Assembly: GCF_040115645.1 (NCBI RefSeq)
Contig: NC_089547.1
Span: forward strand, 4,712,001-4,776,000
Source: Euwallacea fornicatus
Taxonomy: Eukaryota; Arthropoda; Insecta; Coleoptera; Curculionidae
Length of the DNA: 64,000 bases
Direction: 5' to 3'
The notes below the pieces were generated by a model that did not search any database, was not told the DNA's origin, and saw only the letters and a list, made by a program, of their open reading frames with translations. Shown here piece by piece: positions 43,201 to 55,200 of the stretch. Position 1 is the stretch's first letter; each line of letters begins with the position of its first letter. A program made the translations under genes and the position numbers.

Positions 43201-46200
43201 ATTGGACGGCCATCAGCAGCAGAATTCCTTCGAGATATTACGGCAATTAATTAGCAGTAAACTTCTTTAAAAAAAAGGGGGGGGGGAGGAATTGGTTTTG
43301 GCAGCGATCGAAGTAAATTCTTTGAAGGTATCGTCTTCGGTGACAAATTCTTGAAAAATACCAAATAAGCGCGTCAAGGCCTCTTTGAACTCGCATTCTT
43401 CAGATTAATGCCGCAGTCAGGTAAATTTAGTCCAATGAAAATAGGCCAAAGCAAATCCATTTTCAGTCGTTTTCAAATGGCCCCTATATAAGGTAATTTA
43501 TACAGAATAACAGAATTCACTTATACTTGTCTGAAAGCCATTCAGAGATGAGACAGGGTCCCCATAAAACAGGACCGGACCATTGCAAATTGTTTGAAGC
43601 CAAAAACCACCCCCTCAAGGCTTCCGACTTATCACAAAGCACCATTGTTTTAACGGGTGTTAAATGGTAAACGTAACGCTTGGGGGTGCGCTTTTTTGAA
43701 CAGTCTCTCAAAGGTGTCCCCGCACTTGCATTTTCCGACCCGTTTGGTTCCCGTTGATGGAGCCTCGGCCCCGAGCGAACGTCGCTGGCGTGCATTAGGG
43801 CCCCTCTTCGTGCGGCAGATGGACCGCTCCGACCCTGTATACGTCGTTACAAAGAATTTTACACCACAGAAGGCTATTACAGCAGGCAGGCCGACTACGA
43901 CCAGCTGTGCGTGAACAACTACCATAGAAAAGTGCCGGTTTTACCATGGACGCGAAATGACGCCATTTATTTACGAACGTTAAAAGTTTGTTTGAATTTC
44001 CCAACTTTGTGATAAGACGTGCGAAGCATCAAAGGATCCCCCGGGTGTTTCGATTAGGTAGCCTCAGCGAGTGAACCTTTACCTACGCAGAGTGATAAGG
44101 ACTAATAATTATTATTTTTCCGCTTTTTATTAAGCAAATATTGTGCAATTAATCGTCAGCAATAATAAACTATCAGCGGCCTGGGCAAACAACGTAACCT
44201 AATTAATTATCAACAAACAATCCAGAGTATCAGCCCAGTGAGTTTTATCAGTGCTCCCCCCCCCCCTTCGTGTTTTCATGTGAATCCAAACCAGTGCCGG
44301 TGATCTCTCCAAAACACCCAGTGTAAATGGGTAAGGTAAAAACCACCCCTGGCAAGAAGAAACACAAAATGGCAGATCTCGTCGCGGAGAGACGTAAAAT
44401 CGTCAACTTGAAGCGCTCAAAATCGGTCAGGGCATCTCTTAAGTCGATCGGGGCCAAGTTTCTGAGCACCAACTCCTCCCCAGTTAGAGACCTGCTCAAT
44501 AAGACCCCCTCAATGACCAGTCTTCCGGAGTATTACCGCTTCCACCTAAATCCGCCGGTGGAGACCATCCTCAAGACTCCCATGGTCAAGAACGGGAAAC
44601 CGTTCAGGAAGGTTGAGAAACTCACTAAAAGCAAAAGGGACCTGTTGGATGGGCACATGAAGGTGACCACTCCGCCAGAGGTCGTGGCTCCGAAAGCCGC
44701 TCAACTGCTGCAAATTCCCCTCATGGAGAAGGAGAACTTGAAGAGAATTCACAGTGAAAAGTGTCTGCAACAGGAGAAGTTCAGCGAGTTTAAATATGAT
44801 TACAGGAATAGCGGGTTTCAGAGGAACGCTTTGAGGCTGTCGATTACCGGGAGAAGGAAGAGAATCACGAGGAGGAATTCGTCGCTGTCCGATGATGAGA
44901 CTTTGAGTAAGTTAGAGAGTTGGGGAGTCTCGAGTCAGGCAAACGACTCGAAATGGAGGCTGAATGGAATACCAGGTGTCCGTTTAACAACCCCTTCGGA
45001 CTTCTGCGAGTTTATTTGTGATATCATACAAAAATCAATTATGGGGATGTATATGCGGGCAATGAGGGTAAAATTTGAAATTACTGAAAATCCTACAGGG
45101 TGACCCAAAAAGTGTATTTTTTTAAAGTGGGACCACCTGCATTTTTTGCCACATTATAAAAGTCCTCTCTTGCTCCCGGGTCAGTCCCTAGATTTTTCCC
45201 TGAGATGCAATGGCTTGAAGCTATCACGTTTTGATAGAAAATTTTAGACATGTATAGTACCTCGTAAATATGTTAATAGCGCAGTAAGTTAGATTGTGAT
45301 CATTGCAGGGTGAATTCTCACATAAGATCACATTAGAAGGCAGGAATACTTATGTGGGCAAAAGTGCGTACAGTGTGTTCGCAATAACAACTTTGATTTT
45401 TTTTTTCACCTTAAATTTTTTTGATTTTTTCAAACCGAATGGAATGTTTTTGTGACGTCGAACGAAAGGAAATTCGATTTTCTTTATTTCAGTGTTAAAT
45501 GCAGCAGATGATCGTTAATGCAAACGAAATGCGATTCACATTATCGGAAATTTAACATTAGCGAGCGCGATTTAAATAATAAACGATTTATTAAAGGAAC
45601 GTTTAATACGTCATTGGGAGTACACATTGTTTGCGCCGTGACGCGTTCCGCTTAGAGCGAATTTTGCGTTTGCATTAACGCAATATTTTCGTTATCGCGT
45701 GTTTGCGTTATCGAGCGTCTTATCTATTTTACACCAAAATGAAGAATGTTGAATTTTCTCTCGTTCTACGTCAGAAAGAACGCACCATTTTAATTGCAAA
45801 AATCGATAAAATTGAAATTGAAAAGGCGATAAATAAAATTATCATTGCGAGCACCCTGTGTGCGTTTTTGGCTAAATGAGTGTTCGTGCCTGTTAAGGTG
45901 ACCCTATGTGAGAAGAAATTGCTAAAATCCAACTTAGGCCGACTGCTTTTTTGATGAAGCACTGCAAATATCTAAAGTTTTTTTAAACCGCCATAGCTTC
46001 GAGGTAGTGCATTCCAATGCCAAAAAAAAATTAGGAACCAGCACAGGATCCAGAGAGGGTTTTTTCTCATGTTAAAAGGATGCTGTTGGTCCTACTTAAA
46101 AAAAAATAACTGTGGCTTTTTCGGGACACCCCGTAGTGCTGTCGCCAATTTCAAAATTTACCTTCACTAGCCTCGTATACATCCCCATAACTGATTTTTT

Positions 46201-49200
46201 TTTTTTAATCACAAACAAACTCGTGGGGATCCGAGGGGCTGTTAAATGCGCACCCTGCATATCGTTTCTGCGCTGCTGCGTTTTGTCGTGGAAAAGCCAT
46301 AGTTTCGGTGTTTTTTTTTCCCGTAATGCTAATTCATGGAATGCTCCGGTATTATGTGAATTTTCCCACTTGATATGCGTTCCCAGGAAACCGGTACAAA
46401 TTCCCGGCGAGGCATATGAAAATAGTAAAAAAGTTACCCTTTAATCCCGAACAATTTTCGTACATAACGCTGGGGATTTGCGTAATAATACTGCCGGATT
46501 TCCGATAGTGCTGACTGGATAACAAACGCGTCTCGTATCGAAAATCCTGTGGCATTCGATGAATCAGAGAATGGTCGCATTGTTAAGAGAAAGGGAACAC
46601 CCGTTCGTTAAAAAAAAAAAAAAACTTTAGAATAAGTTTTTCGGCCAAGAAACGTGAAAATTTGAAGGAGAACGCAGGATTAAATTGGAGAAAATGGTGC
46701 TTGTGGGATTGAATCCAGGGGTGACATGACGCTAGAATGTTGTGCAGATTAATTAAAAACGTCGTACGCCCCTAAATCGCCCCCCGCTTGTTCATATTTT
46801 AAGAAATAATTTATTTAAAGAAAAAAAAAATTTAACAGCAGCATTAAATTTTCGTTAAGGTTCAATTTTTTCCCACGAATTAAGAAAAAACACCTAGAGG
46901 TTACGCCCTCTGACAAGAAAAAAAACCATGACCATTTTTTCAAGAATTTCACACACATTCATATACATTGTCCGTTGTCACGCTCTGAGCTCGGCTGGTC
47001 AGACGCGATGCAATCTGGTCACCCGCCTTACCCCGTGAGCTACCTCCAGCTGAAGTAAAGAGGACTCCTTGATCGAGGCAGTCAAATGCCTGCGACAAAT
47101 CACGGAATACTACCGCAGCAACTGCCCTATCATTCGGGCTTACCTTAGTTGGAACGCATTGTCTCCAGGCAGGGGCTGGAGCGACCTCAATTAAATTTCC
47201 CAACATTTCAACGGAACTGCGGTACGACTCTGATTTAAATTGCATCAAGTTGCAATTTTTTTTTTTTTTTTTTTAATCAAGCAATGAAGCACCTAGCGGC
47301 CGGGACCTGCACGAGCCATGGGCGTATCGCACGTGATTTCTACGAATATTCCCAAAAATCAACGTGTTCCGTTGGGGATTGAACCCGCCGGTGTTTCGGT
47401 GGACCTCTCGAGCTTGATTTCAATTTCTCCGGAGCTGATTCATTTATTTATTTTTAAGCGCCAATCGCTCTTCGGTTTCTGATAAATTTTCACCAAGGAA
47501 TGCCGCGAAAATGTCGGGAAATGGGCGCGAGCGTGGAAATTTTGAAAAATGCGACCGGGGCCGTGCAGAAAACCTGAAAAAATCGCAGTGGAATGGGAGA
47601 AACTCATCGGAAAAGCAGGAAATGCATGAAAAAATACTGCTCGGGCGGAGTTTGCTTGTTTGTTTTGTTAAAGGCCCGACAAATTTCTCCTCGGTGGCAA
47701 CAAATTTTAACTATTTAATTTAAAGTTGGCATTTGGAAAGCTGCAAGAAGTAGGTTACGCCTTCGATTCGTCAGTATGCATTTCCCTACACACTCTCGGA
47801 AACTATTGGAAATTGTGATTGAAATTTTACACTGTGCAAAGCGACATTTCTGCCAAACTGTATCTCCTTTTGCAAATCACCCGCATTTACATATTGCACG
47901 TAAACAAACTTTTGGGCTGCGTCAATTTCCACAAACCTCAATTAAATCTCTCGCTTTCTTTGTAGCCGACTCGCACTTGCAACAATAAACTCGCGTTTGT
48001 ACCAAAATTAAACAATTCCCCCATTTGTAATTGACACGCGGGAACGGCGGACACTCAAATAACAATAATTAGCTCGGATTACACCAGCAACAACAAATTC
48101 GGCTTTAAATTTATTGGGCAAACGAGACACTGCCAGCTAACCGCTGAATTATAATGGTTTGGACTGCTGAAACTTCTGAATTAGTCTCCCAACGCCTTGG
48201 TCGAAACCCGAATTAGTTGCTCTGAGTTGAAATGGATAGAGGTTTCAGATCGAATTACAAAGGGGAAAATTCCATAATTTGTATTGAAATTAAATTCAAG
48301 ATTATGCCTGGCTGGCTTTGGAAGCTCTCTGCGATACCTGGAAGTCCTCGGAACGGCAACGTCGCGTTGCCGTTTTGTTTTCGAATTGGGAGCCGGGGGC
48401 GAGGTTTAATCGCAAAGTTGCCGCCACCTCCAATTTTCCTCTTTTTCCGGCATAATTCGGTCATTGCGTATCAACAAAGTGCATCTAAGCGTAATCATTC
48501 GTGTGTATAATAACACCGAATACCAAACATGCAGGAAATGAAGTATGATTATTCTTGGAAAGCAGCGTATGTGTGTATAAATAATAATTGGACACGGAAG
48601 ATTCGCTCTAGTTAACGTTCCCGTGTCTTTCTTGTGAACTTATTACAATAGTTCACAGATGAGGCAACGAGAAGGTGAATGTGCAATGTAAAACGCAGAA
48701 CTTCGAGTGTCCCCAAATAGGTCTGCGCACCTTCAATAATGACGTTTTGAGGGCGATAGAGCGTATACAAATCTGGTTCTTTTGTGCCCTAATGCCAGTC
48801 TTCCACAATCCCCGTCCATTTATAATTCAGATACTTTTGAGTAATAAATTTTTATAATACCGGGAAAGTATCGATAAGTAGCAGACGGGGGCGGTTTCTC
48901 TCCGCTCAGCCCCGCTTCAAATCCCCGGATAATATCATGCAAATCTCAGCAATATTACAGGAAAAAGCGAACGATTAAATCGGGCTTTGTTCACATAGCC
49001 TCTTACGTAGAATTTGAGATTTTAAATGCTGCGGTCTGTGTCAGTAAGATGAAGCGTGTTCTTGACAATATGATGAATAAAGACTACGTCGGCAAAATCC
49101 TTCATTTAAACTTAAAAATTTTTCCAATGATCTCACGTAGCACCCACCCATCTTTCGCCTACTTTTCATGATAGGTTCCCCCCTCCTGAGAACGATTCAA

Positions 49201-52200
49201 CCCTGGCCCCTGCATGACGAATCGAATTGCCTATTGAAACACATATGAGCTAACTCACTCTTCCCGATATTCTGGAATTATTGCATCGATAAACCTATTA
49301 AGGGCGAATGCCTCAATTCGAAGCCCCCCAGCATCATTATAACCCAATTTAACGTTCATCCTTCATGATGAAGCGTCTTAAGGTCGCTCACATTAATTAG
49401 AAGAGGCAATTTGCAATTTTCCTGTTAGCTAGGGTGCCATTAATACCGTATAATGTTTAGTGCAGCTGCAGTATGTACTGGTGCACCCAAATTTTGCTTG
49501 TGTTTAACTTGGCTTTATGAATATTTGGAACACAATATCAACGGAGTTAATGGTCAGGTAAATTTATAATGTGTTGAATAAGTAACGTGGTCGGCATGTG
49601 TGATTTCAGTCCCTGAATGTATACCCTGAATATCCGATTTTGCTACAAAAAGCTTTTCATGAAACTTTTTGATATCACGTGCGATAAATTGCCTCCGCCA
49701 TATTGTCAAGTTAGAAGCATAATTTTTAGATCTTAGAAAATAAAATGTGTGAAATGTCAGCGATACAATTAGCCGTAAATTTAATTTGTCGATTTGTGAA
49801 TAACTGGTTATGGAACTAAATGACAAAATCAGTAACAATGGAAAATCATTTATCAATTTTTGAATGGCCCAGGAAATTATTCTGCAGCCCTATATACTCC
49901 GATATCTGTGTTTAACTTAGCTATGTGCATTGAACAATATAGGAACTAATAATACTCGCGTTGGGTGTTACATCTGTTTCAGGAAAATTAATATTTATTT
50001 GAATTGAATGGGAAAAGCAAATGTGTGGTTCGCAACGGTTTCTATAAATTAATTAGTCGAGTGTGAAGGAGGAAAGTAAAAGTGGTACTATTGTTTGCTT
50101 AATGTACTCTTCTTTCTCCAATTTACTGTAATAAATTGAACGTTGAATTATGCTTCGAAAATATAATTGAAATTTAGTACTGAGGCCAGTCAGCGCGCGC
50201 CCGAATTTCCAATGATTTCGTCGTATTTTGATTGGCCTGTTTACGCCTCTGAGCTGCGGACAGAGTGAAATGGTCTACCCTAACGACTGCGGAGAAGCTT
50301 ATTGAGGAAAATTATTATTTTCGATTATTTCCCGGTCCTCATTGGTTTATCCATTAGGTATTCAATTCAAACAAACTTAACTAATACCAGAAATTAATCA
50401 TCCTCGACTACATCTGCTAGAATCGATTAAATTAGAAACACATCGTCATTAATCGCTTATAAGCTCTCCTAACAATAAATATGGGTGCGCTGGTAAAAAA
50501 AATGTTATTTGCCCGATGATCGTAATAAGCTGTTCATCATACGCCCATATCGCTGGTTCTGCACACAAGTAGACCAGCTTCAGGTGGGTGTGTTAACACT
50601 ATATTTACGAAGAAACTTGCGACATTCACACCCACCCAATTATTGCCGTTTAATATGCAAAGAGATTACGAATTGATGCGAATTTCCCTCCACACTCTGA
50701 ATCGGGACACTTTTTGCCGTTAGAACCATTTCATTTGAGTAATGGCAGCGTCCATCATTCTGTCCAATATCGCGTGTTGCTGGGAGATTGTTTTCATTTT
50801 TCTGATATGAAGTCACAAATCACAAATCAGTTGTGCATGGGGTATCTACTCAATATTGGCAGGCTATAGGGATGGATATGATCGAAAGGGGATTTCCAAT
50901 GTTGTACCTGTATGGACTTTGTGTGGGTGTCCACTTTGTGGTTTATTGCCATGGAAACAGTTTGAATTATTGTGTAAATAAAACTCGCGGACGACGGAAT
51001 TTTAAGCTAATTGATACGGAGATAAAGCGAGTTTTGTAATTTAGTCTCCCGGTTTGAGAGTATGACGTCTAGCGAACCTCAACATTCCTTGACGATCTGG
51101 CGAAGGAGCAATGTACAATTTATTTGATCTTTTCGTGACTACAATTTAGATCGATTTTCTGCTCTAGGCCCACACCCCCGTTGGGCTTTATTTCCTACTA
51201 AAACGTGCGGGCCCAAATGCAACTACTACATAAGTGAGATAGAATGATCGCGGTACGGCAGGTGCCTTCAAATATGTGAGAAACAGGACAGTACCTAAAA
51301 TGTATGAGATCTCCGTATTTTCAATACATTGTCCTCTCATTATTCCAATAATTCGATTCATCCGATTCTTCCTCAAATTCACGAAAATCTCGCCCAAATG
51401 AGATGGTTGACCTCCACTGCTCCGAATAGTGTGTGTGGGCAATTATCGCGGGCTTTCATTTGAATACAGATACACCTTAATGGTCCACATTAAAAAGCTT
51501 AATAGGGTATATTACAAATTAAAATCGCGTTGTTGTTATACCGTGAATTAAATGGCATCAGTGCGAGCTCGGTAATGGCGGACCTCATTTAGATCGTAGT
51601 CGCGTCGTACCTTCATCTCCGGTGCTTTTGTTAGAAGGTTAAACCCATCCGGGATGTGAAAAATATGAATTTGTGGAGTTTTTGTTTAGGCTAAGCAGCA
51701 TGGTGATTACCAACATGTACCATTCCCTTTTGGGACTGTTTTATAAGGGGGTATCAGCAATGTCTTCGGTGTCTTTCTATATTGCCCATACAATTTTCTA
51801 TGGTAATGTAAATGTTACGTGAACTAAACTATTGACTTTCTTGGTATTATTCAGGTAACCTTATGGCAAAGACCTAAAACAGGAGATTTTTTCCGGTATT
51901 CTTGACGTGTGATGAATTTTGCGTCAAGACGCATGAATGTAGTTTCGTTCAAATAGCACCCCCCGTATATCATAGGATTGTCTATTTCCTTAAGTAGGAA
52001 CAACCATTCAATACCCTTATGCTTTTTAATATTATAGTATATTTCCAATGTGCTCCAGACAATCCAAAACATTAATAAACCACGCCTCTTAATTCTAAAG
52101 CGATGATGTCTTCGGTCATATGAAACACCTAGAGAAATTACGTCCTCGTCATAGGCCGTTGTTTTTCTTGATTGTTCGGGCCCGCCTTCGTCCTTTACGC

Positions 52201-55200
52201 TCATCGTCTTGATTGGTTGACGCGGTGATGAAGCCACGCCTCGCGTGGTGTTCCATTTAGTAATTAGGGCTAGCGGGGGCGTGTCCATCCTGGGGTGTGG
52301 TTTTTTTAACAGGATATTTTTTTTTGTGATGGAAAATAGTTTATCCTTACTCTCTTTGTAACCTTTTTTATTCAAACAAACGACGAGTTTTCACTCAAGC
52401 ACCGAGATTGACAGTAAATAAACAAATTTAAAAAAATAAACATAAAGAGTTTTTATTTGGAACATTTGATATCTCTTCAGACTCCTTGGTATGTTCGCTA
52501 TTGCCGTTCATGTAGATTGGTGCTGATGTTTAAGTTTTTCTTGCAAGTTTATCAGTTGTACGGTCATAATTTCAGATGTGTTTAAACAAAATGGTATTTT
52601 CCAAAGTCTACAAATCTTTTATTGATTTGGTGCACAAGGGAGTGAGTGTAGTGACCACGGTCACTATGACCATAGTCTCATCAGGTTAGCTCAAATTAGA
52701 TCAATTTAAAACGGCATTCTGCACGTGCATAAAAATAGCTACTTAAATAACGAAAAGACAAAACAGCCTGTAATTAATTACCCGATTTTGGCTTGTTAGG
52801 ACATTTATCATTGAAATTCATTACACCATGAGAAATAATGATCCGAACCTGAAAGTAATTTCATGTCAACATTTTTTTATTGTTCATGAAATAATGTACG
52901 ATGGAATGAAAATCCGGTATTTTTTTTTATGTAAATTTATTATGTAAATCTATTTAAATAAATAAAAGGCGATTTTATGCAGCTTCGTTTGGGATCTAAA
53001 TAATTTATTGCGCAATTTCCAAATAAAATTCAAAAAATCTGTTTTAAATACCGGCAATAAATATAAATATAGTTAACATTCAGTAGCTACCGAATAAAGG
53101 TTTTGTTATTTTATTTAAATTTTCTTTTGTTTTATTTTATGTTTATTTTGTTTTTGTTTTTATTTCCAACAGAATTCCCCACCCTTTCGGGCGACCTTGA
53201 GATGGAGGTGGCGAGCATCCCCCTGGCGAGGGGGCTCCCACCTCCCACTCACAAACCGAGCAAAAAGGAGGCTAAACTCATGCAACAGAAGCTGGAAAAA
53301 CTCGCTAGGATTAATATACATTTGCACGGTAAGATAAAAAGATACGCAGAGTAATGTAATAATCCCCATTTTCCCACGTGCTTCAACCAACGCACTCGTC
53401 CATTTAAAGCCTTTGTGTGCTACTCCGCTATTTATAACACAAATAAGAGAACCTCTTAATACTCCTCCAACGTTTATCCACAGAGTTTCAAATTTGATCA
53501 AATGCTTCATTGCTAAAACTTTCGAAAAACTATTCTAGACACATTCGAGATTCTGAAGTTTCAGCAACTCTTATCGAAGTAGACAGTATTTTTAGTCGTC
53601 GGGCCTTTCTGGTCAATAAGGCCACTTTCCCGAGTTCCCGGGAGACGTAATTTAAGGCCATATCTTGGAAAACAAATAAGATATTTGCGATGAGAACTTG
53701 CCTTCTAAAATCAGAAGGACAACGTGGCGCTTATCGCTTTAACGTTAACGACAACTTATCTCCCATGAGAGGGAATTCATCCCTCTCGATGGGATTAAAA
53801 ACTTTAGCTTAGATCCAAAGAGCAGCGCAAACAAGCTGGCTTTCCGGAAGAAGAAAGTTTTGGATTAAACACGCAAAACTCTATAGGGCATGAGCTTTCA
53901 AAAACCTATGACGAAAAGATCTCTCCAGCTTTTCCCTCTCATATATCCAAGAAAAACGTGACGTTCTTACTAGTAATTTTCGCTTACTATCGTTGGAACT
54001 TTTCGAGGAAACTCATTTTCCGATATTTCCGAATCAAGACAATCTAATCTGCGTCACCTTCACACCACGTAATGCGAGACCACGCCCAATAAGGGAACTT
54101 TTCTAAAGTTGTAATTTTGTTTGTTACAGCTCTGTTTTCGGCAATCGAATGTGGACACTTAGAAAAGGCCAAAACAATACTGGAATCAACAGACGCAGAT
54201 GTTAATAGGTAAGGAGCTCGTTTGAGTGTTAAGTGAGTGGTTATTCGCCATTTGTCCAGAATTGTTCGAACATTCGGGGAATCGCTCATAGATGGCGTGC
54301 GGGGAGGCGGCATTTCCCAGCCCTAGTCGAAAACAAATTGCACGCACCATTTTGTCCACATATCCTGTGATGACTCAAAAAAATGCAATATGTCGTAATC
54401 TCTCTTTAAATCTATCAAGTACTCAGATTAAATTTACGACAAAGAAAACTTATTTCGAATGTCCTACATTCCGATAAACTCACAAAACTAAAAGGAATTC
54501 AGTGTCCACATTTGAAATTCCTCGTATTTTCGGATGAACTCTTCCCCATCAATTGAGGGGAGTTGAATAGAAAGCACATTTATGTCGTATATGTATTAAA
54601 TGAACCTCACTCGAAGGCGAATTTGAAAGAATCGCTTCGAAAAGTTACGAGCTCAATTTCCAGCAGACGCAAGCTAGAAGGCCGAACTCGTTACCCACTC
54701 GTCAAAAAGGGGAAATAAACCTTGTTCCAGTCGCAACAATGGCCCCGTGTCTTTTATCTTGGTATATGTATGCTCGGGAAACGGGGTTAATTAGGGAATC
54801 CAACAAAGGGGATCACGCGGAATGTGGCGATAATTGTATAATTTCATTGGGGGTTACTTTTGCTTGAGTTTAATTGGATTCAAGTCTGACACCACTGGAA
54901 ATCAGAGTTTTGTTGCGATTGTTGCGGAACGTAGTGAGTCGAAATTAACTTTGTTTCGTTATGTCTTGAAAGGGTGGTAAAATTTAATTCAGAAGTGTTA
55001 TTGGACTCCGGTGAGATCGGGGATGCAATGTACATAATAGGCATATCTCTGTGAAGCAGCGGACGAAATAATTTTTCTTACCCTGTTTGCACATGTACTT
55101 GACGTCGCTACTATTCTTTCTTTAAAGTACTCTTAACGACTTGTTTATAAAGCAACTTTATTATATATCGATTATCAGCGAGGTCTCCAAGGCACTTCAA

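Larger units (their letters stand above)
33660..44326. other. wake intron, long form to short-form start
   Basis: No gene is supported. Elements at 40173-40517 and 42067-42597 were recognised. An unexplained 94-codon minus-strand ORF lies at 36017-36301. A G-run (about 43277-43287) follows an A-run. The last few hundred bases before 44327 should contain the promoter of the short form, but no clear motif was found. Confidence 0.4.
44907..53172. other. wake intron after the short-form first exon
   Basis: No gene is supported. It holds a 1-kb inverted-repeat element (45096-46133), a LINE reverse-transcriptase scrap (about 46955-47248) and a possible SINE (about 47247-47430). The remainder is AT-rich with only short chance ORFs. 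Confidence 0.45.

Noticed and set aside
43517..43925. Overlapping ORFs of about 85-92 codons on both strands
   Set aside because: Mutual shadows in a locally GC-richer patch of intron, with no splice sites or recognisable protein.
51851..52375. 174-codon minus-strand ORF
   Set aside because: Its C-terminal part lies in sequence resembling a CGGGGGGTG-type repeat end, it has no recognisable domain, and the composition looks like translated noncoding DNA.
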